Assembly: GCA_002733645.1 (NCBI GenBank)
Contig: NVWL01000012.1
Span: 603 to 64,602 of the forward strand
From: Oceanobacter sp.
GTDB taxonomy: Bacteria > Pseudomonadota > Gammaproteobacteria > Pseudomonadales > Oceanobacteraceae
Length of the DNA stretch: 64,000 bases
Direction: 5' to 3'
Part shown: positions 26,452 to 35,096 of the stretch, piece by piece
How positions within the stretch are numbered: the stretch's first letter is position 1
Layout: each line of letters starts with the position of its first letter
Made by a program: the position numbers and the translations under genes
The notes under the pieces: generated by a model
What the model was told of the DNA's origin: nothing
Seen by the model: only the letters and a program-made list of their open reading frames with translations
Database searches by the model: none

Positions 26452-26953
26452 AATCGTGGGATTCCGCGAAGGTGATTGTCATGCTGTCTAATTCATCTTC
26501 AGGTACGAGCCCAAGTTTTGTAAATTGTGCTTTATCAAACATGGCAAATTCGGAAGCCGATGTTGCCAATAGATCGCCTCCTTCATCACGTACTTCTCCA
26601 GCAATAATATATTTACGCGCGTTTTTTTGCTCTTTTATCCAGCCAGTTGCTGTAACGGTTTGGCCAATATAGATGGGCTTTTTGAACGACACGCTTAAGT
26701 CACGAGTGAGCGGATATTTGTTGGTAAAGTACATACTCGCCCACCCCATAACTTCATCAAGAATGGTCGAGGTAACACCACCGTGGGCCAGCGTATGCCA
26801 GCCCCGTAGGTGCTCCGGAATGGTAACAACAGTACGAACTTTCTCCCCATCGGTTTCAAAGTCCATATTCAACCCATGTGGGTTTTGTGTGCCACAACCA
26901 AAACAACGGTGGTCGGCCTTGTTGACGGGAAGCCAGGTCATTCTGTCGTTCAC
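26414..26953 (-). CDS. PaaI-family hotdog thioesterase
   Basis: A 179-residue hotdog-fold acyl-CoA thioesterase-like protein. CFGCGTQNPHGL sits at the N-terminus, and the active-site region is GWHTLAHGGVTSTILDEVMGWA (about residues 51-72). The start is either GTG 26953 or ATG 26941; both are poorly spaced from AAAGG. It lies 21 nt after the alcohol dehydrogenase gene and overlaps the patatin gene, so the three probably form a lipid or aldehyde-related operon. Confidence 0.9.
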   Translation of the reverse strand: MNDRMTWLPVNKADHRCFGCGTQNPHGLNMDFETDGEKVRTVVTIPEHLRGWHTLAHGGVTSTILDEVMGWASMYFTNKYPLTRDLSVSFKKPIYIGQTVTATGWIKEQKNARKYIIAGEVRDEGGDLLATSASEFAMFDKAQFTKLGLVPEDELDSMTITFAESHDYGHSYEKISGND

Positions 26954-26974
26954 CTTTAGGGATTGTCTTTCAGT

Positions 26975-27979
26975 TTATTTTACTTTTAACACCACACGAT
27001 AGCGCGGGCTGCCATTCTCAAGACGATCAATGGCTTTGTTAACATCTGCAAGGTCGAAAACTTCGACTTTAGGTTCGATGTTATGGCGTGCTGCAAAATC
27101 AAGCATTTCAGCCAATACCGCTGGGCTACCTACGGGCGAAGATGAAATTGATCGCTGCGCCCCCATTAACGACATAACACTAATTGGCATAGGCTCAAGC
27201 ACGGCACCCACTAAATGCAAACGACCTTTTGGCTTGAGGGTATTGAGGTAACCGTTCCAATCGAGGGCAACGTTTACTGTCGAGATAATAAAATCGAAAC
27301 TGTACGCCGCTGCTTTTAATTCGTCTTCATCACGAGAGTTAAGCGTTTTATGCGCGCCGAGTTCTAGTGCTTCTTCACGTTTAGATTCTGACGACGTAAA
27401 GGCGGTCACTTCACAGCCCCATTTATTTAAAAACTGCACAGCCATATGACCCAAACCACCAATGCCGATCACGCCAACACGAGCTGTTGGAGCAACATCA
27501 AACTGAACAATGGGATTGAACACGGTCACGCCACCACAAAATAATGGGCCTGCCACTTCGCTGCTAATGCCGTCAGGTAATTTCACCACGGCGGCAGATT
27601 GCGCACGGACTTTGTCAGCAAAGCCGCCATGACGGCCCACAATCGTGCCTTGTGCTGATCCACACAAATTATGATCACCACTCATGCAGGTATGACATTC
27701 GCCACAGTAGGCGGAATGCCAACCTAAACCAACACGATCACCGACTTTTAACGTTTTTACGTGATTACCAACGGCTGCAATTTTACCGGCAACTTCATGG
27801 CCTGGTACAAATGGGAATTGGGTGATGCCCCATTCGTTGTTCAACATGCTCAAGTCGCTATGGCATATACCGCAGTATTCCACATCAATTTCAACATCAT
27901 GTGCGCCAAGTGCTCCAGGATCGTATTCAAACGGTTCTAACTCTGCTCCGGGTTTAGCAGCGGCATAAGCTTTGATCAT
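26975..27979 (-). CDS. Zinc-dependent NADP alcohol dehydrogenase (YahK/CAD type)
   Basis: A 334-residue medium-chain dehydrogenase. The catalytic zinc motifs CGICHSDL and [12 protein letters not shown] and the structural zinc cluster [15 protein letters not shown] are present. The cofactor-binding GIGGLGHMA is followed by SSESKREEA, the pattern of NADP-specific cinnamyl-alcohol-dehydrogenase-like aldehyde reductases such as YahK. The likely role is reduction of aldehydes to alcohols. GGAG lies 6-7 nt before the ATG. A near-perfect hairpin lies upstream at 28010-28043. Confidence 0.94.
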   Translation of the reverse strand: MIKAYAAAKPGAELEPFEYDPGALGAHDVEIDVEYCGICHSDLSMLNNEWGITQFPFVPGHEVAGKIAAVGNHVKTLKVGDRVGLGWHSAYCGECHTCMSGDHNLCGSAQGTIVGRHGGFADKVRAQSAAVVKLPDGISSEVAGPLFCGGVTVFNPIVQFDVAPTARVGVIGIGGLGHMAVQFLNKWGCEVTAFTSSESKREEALELGAHKTLNSRDEDELKAAAYSFDFIISTVNVALDWNGYLNTLKPKGRLHLVGAVLEPMPISVMSLMGAQRSISSSPVGSPAVLAEMLDFAARHNIEPKVEVFDLADVNKAIDRLENGSPRYRVVLKVK

Positions 27980-28009
27980 GTTGATCTCCTACAAATTTGT
28001 GAAGATGAA

Positions 28010-28043
28010 TTATGCAGGGAATCCGTCTTGGCTTCCTGCATAA
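28010..28043. repeat. inverted repeat between alr and the alcohol dehydrogenase gene
   Basis: TTATGCAGGGAA and TTCCTGCATAA arms surround a short centre with a further CC/GG pair. It has no T run, so it could be an operator or an RNA hairpin rather than a classical terminator. Confidence 0.6.
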
Positions 28044-28100
28044 GACTGTTCCGTTTTGTGAGTGCCCCCTCTTAAAGACTGCTCTGCAAACATGATTCAT

Positions 28101-29183
28101 CTATTGCAGATTAATTCGTGGCACTCTTGGGGTAAGACGACAATAAAGTTCGTAGCTAATGGTGTTGCAATAACGGGCAACGTCATCAATATCGACCAAC
28201 TCCCCCCATAGCTCAACGGGTGATCCAATTTGGGCCTCAGGCATATCGGTGATATCCACCGTGATCATATCCATCGACACTCGACCAATTAGTTCGCAGC
28301 GTTTTCCTGCAACGTTCACCGGGGTACCAGAGGGCGCATGACGCGGGTAACCATCGCCATAACCTATGGCAACCACGCCCACTCGAGTATCGCGCTTTGC
28401 CGTCCAGCGTCGTCCGTATCCAACCGTTTCGCCTGCAGGTACATTATGTACACTAATTAAGGCTGACTGCAGCGTCATGACTGGGCGCAGGTTTACATCC
28501 TCGGCACTAAACTCTTCTAGCGGCGAGCTGCCGTAAAGCATAATCCCAGGGCGAAGTACGTGCTCACTTTCGATGCCGTTTTTGGTGTTAGCACGCAAGA
28601 TCGAAGCACTATTACTTAAACTTAACGGCACCGGCCACGCGTGATTTAGCATGAGCGATTTTTGCTCTTCATAAAAAGAAAGATCGGCTTCGTCTGACGT
28701 CGCGAAGTGGCTCATAATGTGACGCAGAATCAATCGTTCATCGTTGCGGATGCGGGCAATCATGTCCGGTGCATCTTCCATGCGAACACCTAAGCGATTC
28801 ATACCGCTGTTCACTTTTAGCCATACAGCGACGTCTTCCTCTAATTCAGCCTGCGCACGATCTCGTAATTGCTGTGAGTGATGAATCACTAACTGCAAAT
28901 GATGCTTTGCCGCTTGCTCCCACTCTTGTGCATCATAGGCACCTTCAAGAACGAGTATCGGCTGACGAATACCTTCACGACGTAAAAGTAGAGCTTCGTC
29001 TACACAGGCCACGGCAAAACCATCTGCCTCCCCTGACAACGCATTGGCACACGCCAACATGCCATGGCCGTAACCATCGGCCTTGATCACGGCGTAAGCT
29101 TCGTGCTTTGTACGTTCACGAGCGACACGATAATTGTGGCGCAAGTTGGACCATTTAAGTAAAGCTCGCGTTGGACGGGTCAT
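28101..29183 (-). CDS. alr: Alanine racemase
   Basis: A 360-residue PLP enzyme that interconverts L- and D-alanine for peptidoglycan. PLP lysine Lys34 lies in AVIKADGYGHG. RPGIMLYG and VGYGRRW (catalytic Tyr) and the IGYGDGYPR segment are conserved. It is not adjacent to an amino-acid catabolic gene, so a biosynthetic role is more likely than that of DadX. Confidence 0.96.
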   Translation of the reverse strand: MTRPTRALLKWSNLRHNYRVARERTKHEAYAVIKADGYGHGMLACANALSGEADGFAVACVDEALLLRREGIRQPILVLEGAYDAQEWEQAAKHHLQLVIHHSQQLRDRAQAELEEDVAVWLKVNSGMNRLGVRMEDAPDMIARIRNDERLILRHIMSHFATSDEADLSFYEEQKSLMLNHAWPVPLSLSNSASILRANTKNGIESEHVLRPGIMLYGSSPLEEFSAEDVNLRPVMTLQSALISVHNVPAGETVGYGRRWTAKRDTRVGVVAIGYGDGYPRHAPSGTPVNVAGKRCELIGRVSMDMITVDITDMPEAQIGSPVELWGELVDIDDVARYCNTISYELYCRLTPRVPRINLQ

Positions 29184-29291
29184 AGGCGTAGGAAGATTCC
29201 TGAAAATCAGTACAATGGTTGGTCCGGATCACTATAGATGTTCCGTAAAAATATCATTATGTCAGTACATTTCTGAACCCGGAAGTTATTC

Positions 29292-30473
29292 ATGCCCAGT
29301 CACCCGCTCTTCAGCGATCATACCATTAGCCTGTCGGCCACCTTAGCCGCCACCATTGGGCTGGAAGAGGCTGTGTTACTGACCATATTGAATGACGCTG
29401 CCAAAATCCAAACTCAACCTCAAGCGCGATTGAGCAACGAGGCATTGCGCCAGCAGCTTCCATTTTGGGATGACGTGACTATACGCCGCGTGCTGAACGG
29501 TTTAATTGATAAAGGTTTATTGCGGCTACAAGGGCCAATGTTTCCCGATGCTTCTGGCATTATTTTCATCTTTGATGGTGCAGAACAAACCCAGCAATCT
29601 TCAAGACATCAAAGAACTGCTAGTCCGAAACAACCGGCACCTTTGGCAAATCCAGCGGCACCTTCGTCATCACGGCCGGAGCCTTCAAGACCAGCGCCCA
29701 TGCCTGACCAGTGGCAACCTGCCGAAGACACATTACGACGTTTAGAACAGCATAAAATTCCACGCGCCTTCAGCTTTGCACAAATGGATACCTTTGTACT
29801 GCAAGGTCTAGAACAAGGAACGAACCGTAACGACTGGAATACGCGCTTTTTCAGACACGTAAAAAGCCAATGGGTGTTTACCCAGAACGACGCCAACAAG
29901 TTCCAGCGTATGCATGAGCGCACTGGCTTCAACCCCATGCAAGATGAAGCCAAACCGATTGGGAGCGACTGGCAGCCAAGCTCGGATGCCCTACAAATCT
30001 TGCAGCGCGCCGGTATCGATCCGCAGTTTATTGAAGACGCCGTGCCTGAATTTATTCTCTACTGGAGCGAGCGCGGCGACGTATTTAAAACCTGGAACAG
30101 TAAATTTATTCAGCATGTACGCCAGCAGTGGGCGCGCTACACTGCAGCGGTCGAGCATTCGCCATTACCAACGCGCATTGAAAACGACTGGCAACCCGCC
30201 GAAGACTGTTTTGACATCTTAACCATGGGGCACATCTCAGAAGAGTTTGCGCGCTCGCTTGTGGCTGAGTTTGTTTTATACTGGCGCGACTCGAACCAAG
30301 TACACAACAGCTGGAACAGTCGCTTCCTGCAATACGTAAAACAGCAATGGGGCAAACGTCTCGCTGGTCAGACTGACGGAGATAACAATGGACAGCAAGC
30401 AACTGCTCAACCGGGTTACACAACAGCTGAAGCAAGCGTCAGCCGACTCAGCGACACCAGTTGGGCAAAATAG
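29292..30473 (+). CDS. Primosomal DnaT-like protein with three repeats
   Basis: A 393-residue protein. Residues 1-95 look like a winged-helix domain (LSNEALRQQLPFWDDVTIRRVLNGL). After a Pro/Ser linker come three copies of a DnaT-type ssDNA-binding domain, at about 139-195, 225-281 and 298-354. Each starts WQP(A/S)(E/S)D and ends W-(T/S)(R/K)F-(R/Q)(H/Y)V(K/R)-QW. E. coli DnaT has one such domain and helps load DnaB at restart primosomes. GGAAG precedes ATG 29292. Its 3' end overlaps the next gene by 86 nt, which implies a tightly linked pair. Confidence 0.88.
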   Translation: MPSHPLFSDHTISLSATLAATIGLEEAVLLTILNDAAKIQTQPQARLSNEALRQQLPFWDDVTIRRVLNGLIDKGLLRLQGPMFPDASGIIFIFDGAEQTQQSSRHQRTASPKQPAPLANPAAPSSSRPEPSRPAPMPDQWQPAEDTLRRLEQHKIPRAFSFAQMDTFVLQGLEQGTNRNDWNTRFFRHVKSQWVFTQNDANKFQRMHERTGFNPMQDEAKPIGSDWQPSSDALQILQRAGIDPQFIEDAVPEFILYWSERGDVFKTWNSKFIQHVRQQWARYTAAVEHSPLPTRIENDWQPAEDCFDILTMGHISEEFARSLVAEFVLYWRDSNQVHNSWNSRFLQYVKQQWGKRLAGQTDGDNNGQQATAQPGYTTAEASVSRLSDTSWAK

Positions 30474-31041
30474 CCAACGTCCTCCGAGTGATGATCAGCT
30501 ATCAGCGATCAACCAGATATTTGAGCTATTTCGCTTTAATTATCACAACCAGTTTCTCAAGGCGTTTCCCGATTTAGATACCATGAACATGGCGAAACGC
30601 CTGTGGATGCGCCTGCTCGGCGACTACACCGGCGAAGTCATCATGCGCGCCGCGGAAAAAGCCGTAAAAGAAAGCAGCTGGTTGCCCAACGTTCACGAAG
30701 TACTCGCCCGCTGTGACATCTCCGAAGTGCTCGGTTTACCTTCTGCACACGCCGCTTACGTAGAAGCCTGCCGCGCCCCCTCCCCTAAAAAAGAATATAA
30801 ATGGAGCCACCCTGCGGTTTACTTTGCAGGCCGCGCCACCGACTGGTTTTTTATTGCCAACGAAACCGAACAAAAAGCCTTTCCTGTATTTAAACGAAAT
30901 TACGACTTACTGCTGCAGCGGGTACAAGCCGGAGAAACCCTCGAAATAGACCTCCCCCCAGCACTTACTGACGGAGTAGAAACTCCGCTTACACGCGACG
31001 AGCAAAAAGCACGCTTAAAAGGATTAATGGGCGAGCTGTAA
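30388..31041 (+). CDS. Replication protein P-like helicase loader (phage lambda P family)
   Basis: A 217-residue protein resembling the lambda P family of DnaB loaders. A loosely charged N-terminus is followed by INQIFELFRFNYHNQFLKAFPD, W-LLGDYTGEVIMRAAEKAVKESSWLPNVHEVLARC and AYVEACRAPSP. GGAG lies 5 nt before the ATG, inside the DnaT-like gene. No phage structural or lysis gene is near, so it looks like a resident chromosomal loader pairing with the DnaT-like protein and with DnaB encoded 4 kb away. Confidence 0.88.
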   Translation: MDSKQLLNRVTQQLKQASADSATPVGQNSQRPPSDDQLSAINQIFELFRFNYHNQFLKAFPDLDTMNMAKRLWMRLLGDYTGEVIMRAAEKAVKESSWLPNVHEVLARCDISEVLGLPSAHAAYVEACRAPSPKKEYKWSHPAVYFAGRATDWFFIANETEQKAFPVFKRNYDLLLQRVQAGETLEIDLPPALTDGVETPLTRDEQKARLKGLMGEL

Positions 31042-31071
31042 AACAAACACCAACTATATGACAGGTGCTAC

Positions 31072-31263
31072 GTGGAATTACTCGAACGTGACATTTATTG
31101 CCCCTACTGCGGTGAATTACAAACCGTACTGATTGATACCTCAGAAGAAGAACAGACATACATCGAAGACTGCCAAGTCTGCTGCCGACCAATTGATTTT
31201 ATAATAAGTGTCGACAACCAAGGGGATGTGGTTGTTGAGGTAAGGCATGAGAATGAGGGTTGA
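31072..31263 (+). CDS. CPXCG-motif cysteine-rich protein
   Basis: A 63-residue zinc-ribbon-like protein with YCPYCGE near residue 9 and CQVCCRP near residue 34, matching the CPXCG family of small proteins of unknown function. The start is GTG 31072 with ACAGG about 6 nt upstream. It follows the helicase-loader gene after 30 nt. Confidence 0.9.
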   Translation: MELLERDIYCPYCGELQTVLIDTSEEEQTYIEDCQVCCRPIDFIISVDNQGDVVVEVRHENEG

Positions 31264-31400
31264 TTTTGTAAGTCATATCTAATGATAAAGTACCATTTAC
31301 ATTCCCGATAGATTCAACAGCGCTAATTGATATTGTTATTCATAAACCGACTACGTAAGGTGACTTCTCCAATAAAAAAAATAACAGAAGGAATCTGTTT

Positions 31401-33812
31401 ATGAAAAACAAAACGGCCTATCTAATATCAGCACTCTCACTTGCTGTCTCCGCCGAATCATTTGCCATCAAACTAGACTCTATCGTCGCGCCACAAAAAG
31501 ACTCAAACCAGATTTTACAAACAAAATACAACGGTTATATATATAAAACGAACTTAGAGGGGCTTTCAGGAGCAGATCAAGAGTCATTTGTATATATTGA
31601 TATTTCATCGGCAAATAGTGCAGAGGATTCTGTCAATATTGTAAAGCAAGGAAACTTTACAAGTACGCTTGCACAAAAACTTTTAGAAAACTATCCAAAC
31701 GCACCAACTCCCAGTTTTTTTACAGGCGATGGCGTTGATGAATACTTCACTAACTTAACAGGTGAAAGTTCGATTTTATCGAACGAACACTTCAAAGCTA
31801 GCATTGACCGTGCATTGATTGAACGACGATTTCAAGGGCTGCCTGTAATGATGCCTGAAAATCAACACTTCGTGGCGGAAACAAAAAATTTCTTTATTAT
31901 AAAAAATGATTCCTCCCCTGAAAATGAAACTCTTTACGAATGTATTAAAGGGTCGTACATACCTACATTCCCTATCCTAATTCAATTCAATAACTGTTAC
32001 AGGGTCGATTCTGGGTTAAATATTCCCAAAGTGGATACAGTTACATCTAAATATAGCTGGAATGATTCTGAAAATTATATTTATAAGGATGACAACAGTG
32101 GACAGTTGAAAGCGAGTATTTCGGATAAATCTTATTCTTTTGAACCTGAATCAGGTACTTCAATATCATTAACTCGGAATAACGAACCTTCCTTTTTGAT
32201 TAGCCCATTTTTTGATCGAAAATCCGAAGGCAATTACAACCTATACTTAACTCAAACCGATGGCGAAATCGATGCACTCTCTGCACTCGCCGTGACGGAA
32301 ACATCGCCACAAACAACGATGATCTACAATGGGTCAACAATCACAAGCGTCCAAGAGCAAGGTGGAAATAGTTATATTGCTGTCGCAAACACCATACCGA
32401 TACCGCCATTTTCCCCGAATAGATTTTCAATCACGTCGCTAAAAGTTCAATCTTCTGCCGAATCTGCTGGATTTCTTTCAAATTTTGACAGTGTTCAGTA
32501 TGAAACATTTTCCAGTTCATTTATGACAGAAAGTGGTTCTGACACTCTTATTGCAGCGGCTTACTTTCCTGGTACTGCAGGGTTAGTTGCTACTCCTGTT
32601 ATTTACAATTACTCTGAAGATGTCACTACGTATCTATCATCAATCACAAGAAGCAACCTTGAAGAGAAACTAGGAGCTGATTATATTGCTGCAGTTGACG
32701 CACATATCTTTGAGTTATTACCACAATTAACGTCAAACTACCCTGCCCCTCCTGAACTTCCCATTGCAGGACTTGACGAAGACTTAACATCTGAACAGTT
32801 ACAGGCTGTTATTGATGAGCTTGTCGTGCGCTTAGCAACACAAGAAGGTGCTTACAATACATTCATTACTACGTCAGCACTTCCAGATTTGCAGATAGAT
32901 CTTGAAACTGAACTATCTATATGGAACACCAACGCACTGAGGTTTACAAACGAGAATACGCTACAAACTCCATTCGCAATCTATAAACTTCGTCCCGACG
33001 GTTTGTATCTCAATGTCTCTTCCAACAAATATGAAATTGATACATCCATAGATGAATCAGCTGAAATTACTGTATATGCATCAGGAACAGTGAATAGCAT
33101 GACCCTTAACTGTAAGGGTGACTTAACCCTCAGTGCAGCGAGCTTTCAAGGCTGGGGGGGGGAATCTACCAATTCCATATCAATTAGCCCGGCTAACAAT
33201 TTAGTTCAATTACAGCTAAGTTTTGAAAATGATCAGAGTGATGGCACGGCACTACTATCATTCCTAGCCGAAGGAACCGGGTTTGGTACTAGAAGTTTGA
33301 CATGTTCAGGAACTGCAAAATTAGCATCCGGAGAAAAGATCAAAGTCTACCCTAGCGACCGTAATATCTGGCTAAACGATCAGATCCATAAAGGTACGTT
33401 AGCAATTACAGGCTCTGTACAGGTAGAGGGTCAAAATGAAAATAGTCCGGAAATTACCGGAACAATAAAAAATTCAACTGGGTATACAGATCAGCTTAAT
33501 ATATTTTCTGACAACCGTTTTGTTGAAAACTTTTTAAGTGAAGATAACTATCAAATTAGCCTTCAAGCTGATGGATATGTTTTTCCATGCTTATCAGTAG
33601 AGCTCAGCACGTCAACTGATATTGGTGATCTAGTTTTATTAGCTGGCGACCTCAATAACGACGGTGAAATTAACGGTACCGACCAATGGCGCTTCTACTT
33701 CCGTGCGTTCTACCCAAGCACTGATTTTGACCTCAATAATGATGGTGTTGTAAATAACACGGATCGCAATATCATTAGTACAAATCGCGGGGCTGTTCAG
33801 TGCGACCTCTAG
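31401..33812 (+). CDS. Large secreted protein with C-terminal dockerin-like repeats
   Basis: An 803-residue protein with a signal peptide (hydrophobic residues about 6-22, cleavage after SFA). The long middle part is beta-rich and matches nothing I know. Near the C-terminus (about residues 746-800) two EF-hand-like calcium repeats, DLNNDGEINGTD and DLNNDGVVNNTD, make a type I dockerin-like module. The gene is clearly more A/T-rich than its neighbours (for example 31500-32100), hinting at transfer. AGAAGGAA precedes the ATG. No cohesin gene is in the window. Confidence 0.85.
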   Translation: MKNKTAYLISALSLAVSAESFAIKLDSIVAPQKDSNQILQTKYNGYIYKTNLEGLSGADQESFVYIDISSANSAEDSVNIVKQGNFTSTLAQKLLENYPNAPTPSFFTGDGVDEYFTNLTGESSILSNEHFKASIDRALIERRFQGLPVMMPENQHFVAETKNFFIIKNDSSPENETLYECIKGSYIPTFPILIQFNNCYRVDSGLNIPKVDTVTSKYSWNDSENYIYKDDNSGQLKASISDKSYSFEPESGTSISLTRNNEPSFLISPFFDRKSEGNYNLYLTQTDGEIDALSALAVTETSPQTTMIYNGSTITSVQEQGGNSYIAVANTIPIPPFSPNRFSITSLKVQSSAESAGFLSNFDSVQYETFSSSFMTESGSDTLIAAAYFPGTAGLVATPVIYNYSEDVTTYLSSITRSNLEEKLGADYIAAVDAHIFELLPQLTSNYPAPPELPIAGLDEDLTSEQLQAVIDELVVRLATQEGAYNTFITTSALPDLQIDLETELSIWNTNALRFTNENTLQTPFAIYKLRPDGLYLNVSSNKYEIDTSIDESAEITVYASGTVNSMTLNCKGDLTLSAASFQGWGGESTNSISISPANNLVQLQLSFENDQSDGTALLSFLAEGTGFGTRSLTCSGTAKLASGEKIKVYPSDRNIWLNDQIHKGTLAITGSVQVEGQNENSPEITGTIKNSTGYTDQLNIFSDNRFVENFLSEDNYQISLQADGYVFPCLSVELSTSTDIGDLVLLAGDLNNDGEINGTDQWRFYFRAFYPSTDFDLNNDGVVNNTDRNIISTNRGAVQCDL

Positions 33813-33830
33813 TGCTGAATTAATTCAATA

Positions 33831-33857
33831 AAAAAGGCCGCAATCGCGGCCTTTTTT
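33831..33857. terminator. bidirectional terminator
   Basis: AAAAAAGGCCGC, a 4-nt loop, GCGGCCTTTTTT. It serves the dockerin gene rightward and the GNAT gene leftward. Confidence 0.93.
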
Positions 33858-33880
33858 ATTATCTGAGTTGCGAATTAAAA

Positions 33881-34408
33881 TTAGTCTAATATCACAGAAT
33901 AAATATCCAAATTCACATCTTCTCCGTTATATTCGAACTGTGATGGCAGGCTTCCTTCGTGTTCAAATCTCAATGCTTCGAGATGCTGTTTTTGTTCAAC
34001 ATTACCGGCACGGACTCGCATTTCTACTCTACGTAGTTGTAAGTCATCCTTCAGTACGTTCAGTATCGCTGGAATCACTTCAGTAAGAACCGCCAAATCA
34101 CATTCTGTGCTTAGCTCCCACTGCATTTGGGTGTTTAGCATCATCCAGTTAATATGCTGTACGCCGATTCGAGCGAGCAATTGGCCATCGATTTTACGTT
34201 CAATCAACCAGAAGGCAGCTTCTCGTGATTCAAAGCGCATGGCAATTCGGCGCAGTTCATCCGTAGCCTGTTCTTCTAATGTCATGGCCATACGAGGTAT
34301 ATGATCAACGACCGTCTGTTGAGAAAGTAGACTATAGAGCGCGTCGCCATCTTGATCAGACACTGGCAGGCGAATGATGTAGTTGTCAGTTTCGAAATTC
34401 CAATTCAT
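33881..34408 (-). CDS. GNAT-family protein (second of a pair)
   Basis: A 175-residue protein with a RimJ/RimL-like GNAT layout: an N-terminal strand-rich part, FWLIERKIDGQLLARIGV, then LRRVEMRVRAGN and LEALRFEHEG near the end. The acetyl-CoA loop is not clearly conserved, so activity is uncertain. ATG 34408 follows the preceding gene's stop after one base and has GGAGGGGAG in front. It is translationally coupled to the upstream GNAT. Confidence 0.78.
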   Translation of the reverse strand: MNWNFETDNYIIRLPVSDQDGDALYSLLSQQTVVDHIPRMAMTLEEQATDELRRIAMRFESREAAFWLIERKIDGQLLARIGVQHINWMMLNTQMQWELSTECDLAVLTEVIPAILNVLKDDLQLRRVEMRVRAGNVEQKQHLEALRFEHEGSLPSQFEYNGEDVNLDIYSVILD

Positions 34409-34409
34409 G

Positions 34410-35027
34410 CTACTCCCCTCCCTTTACTGATGTGCCATTAAGATTTTGCCCCGGCGAATAATCGTCGTCGTGTCCATCGCCTAATCGCTTTGGCACTGGC
34501 TTGTCTTTACTGGATATAAAATGATATTGAGCAACGTTGGCGAAAGTTCTTTCACCGATGCGCCAAGCATCACTCAGGGTGGCTGTGTGCTCAAACCCCA
34601 TACCGGTTAACATGGCGGTGATGTCTTCGTTTTGTCCAGCGATCCACTGGTAGCCAAAGTTACGAATATGGTATTTATTCACAAGGAAGTCGATGCAAAC
34701 ACTGAGTGCTTTTTCGCGCTCTCGAATGGTTAACGTCGGTAAGCCATCCACGCGCATCATGATGCGCAACTGCGAAGGCTGCCAATCAAAGCCGCTAACC
34801 ATGCCTTTAATTTCACCGTTGATTTCAATTGCCCACATAATGCCGCGCTGGGTCGCCGCCATTTGCACACTGTAGTCCACCATACGGTTGAGGTGTTCTT
34901 TGTCTTGTAGTGGACGCTGGCCGGGGATTTCGGGGTGCTGATAGAGTTCGTATAATGCGTCGATGTCATCGTAATGCAGCGGCTTAACGCGGCCGCCAGG
35001 GAATTCTAATTCGGGGGTGAATTTCAT
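34410..35027 (-). CDS. GNAT-family protein (first of a pair)
   Basis: A 205-residue protein similar in design to its downstream neighbour: IMWAIEINGEIKGMVSGFDW followed by LSVCIDFLVNKYHIRNFGYQWIAGQNEDITAMLTGMGFEH, a typical GNAT C-terminal half. The last 40 residues are a charged tail. The pair may have come from an old duplication. Substrates are unknown. It is 69 nt after dnaB and could be read from the same transcript. Confidence 0.8.
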   Translation of the reverse strand: MKFTPELEFPGGRVKPLHYDDIDALYELYQHPEIPGQRPLQDKEHLNRMVDYSVQMAATQRGIMWAIEINGEIKGMVSGFDWQPSQLRIMMRVDGLPTLTIREREKALSVCIDFLVNKYHIRNFGYQWIAGQNEDITAMLTGMGFEHTATLSDAWRIGERTFANVAQYHFISSKDKPVPKRLGDGHDDDYSPGQNLNGTSVKGGE

Positions 35028-35096
35028 TGTTTTACCTTGGAAGGATAACGGTCAGCCTGTGTTTTGTTCATTATTTAAAACACAAAGCTGACGCTA

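Noticed and set aside
29292-31041. Prophage fragment suggested by the lambda-P-like gene
   Set aside because: No integrase, structural, lysis or repressor genes and no att repeats lie nearby; neighbours are alr and ordinary chromosomal genes.
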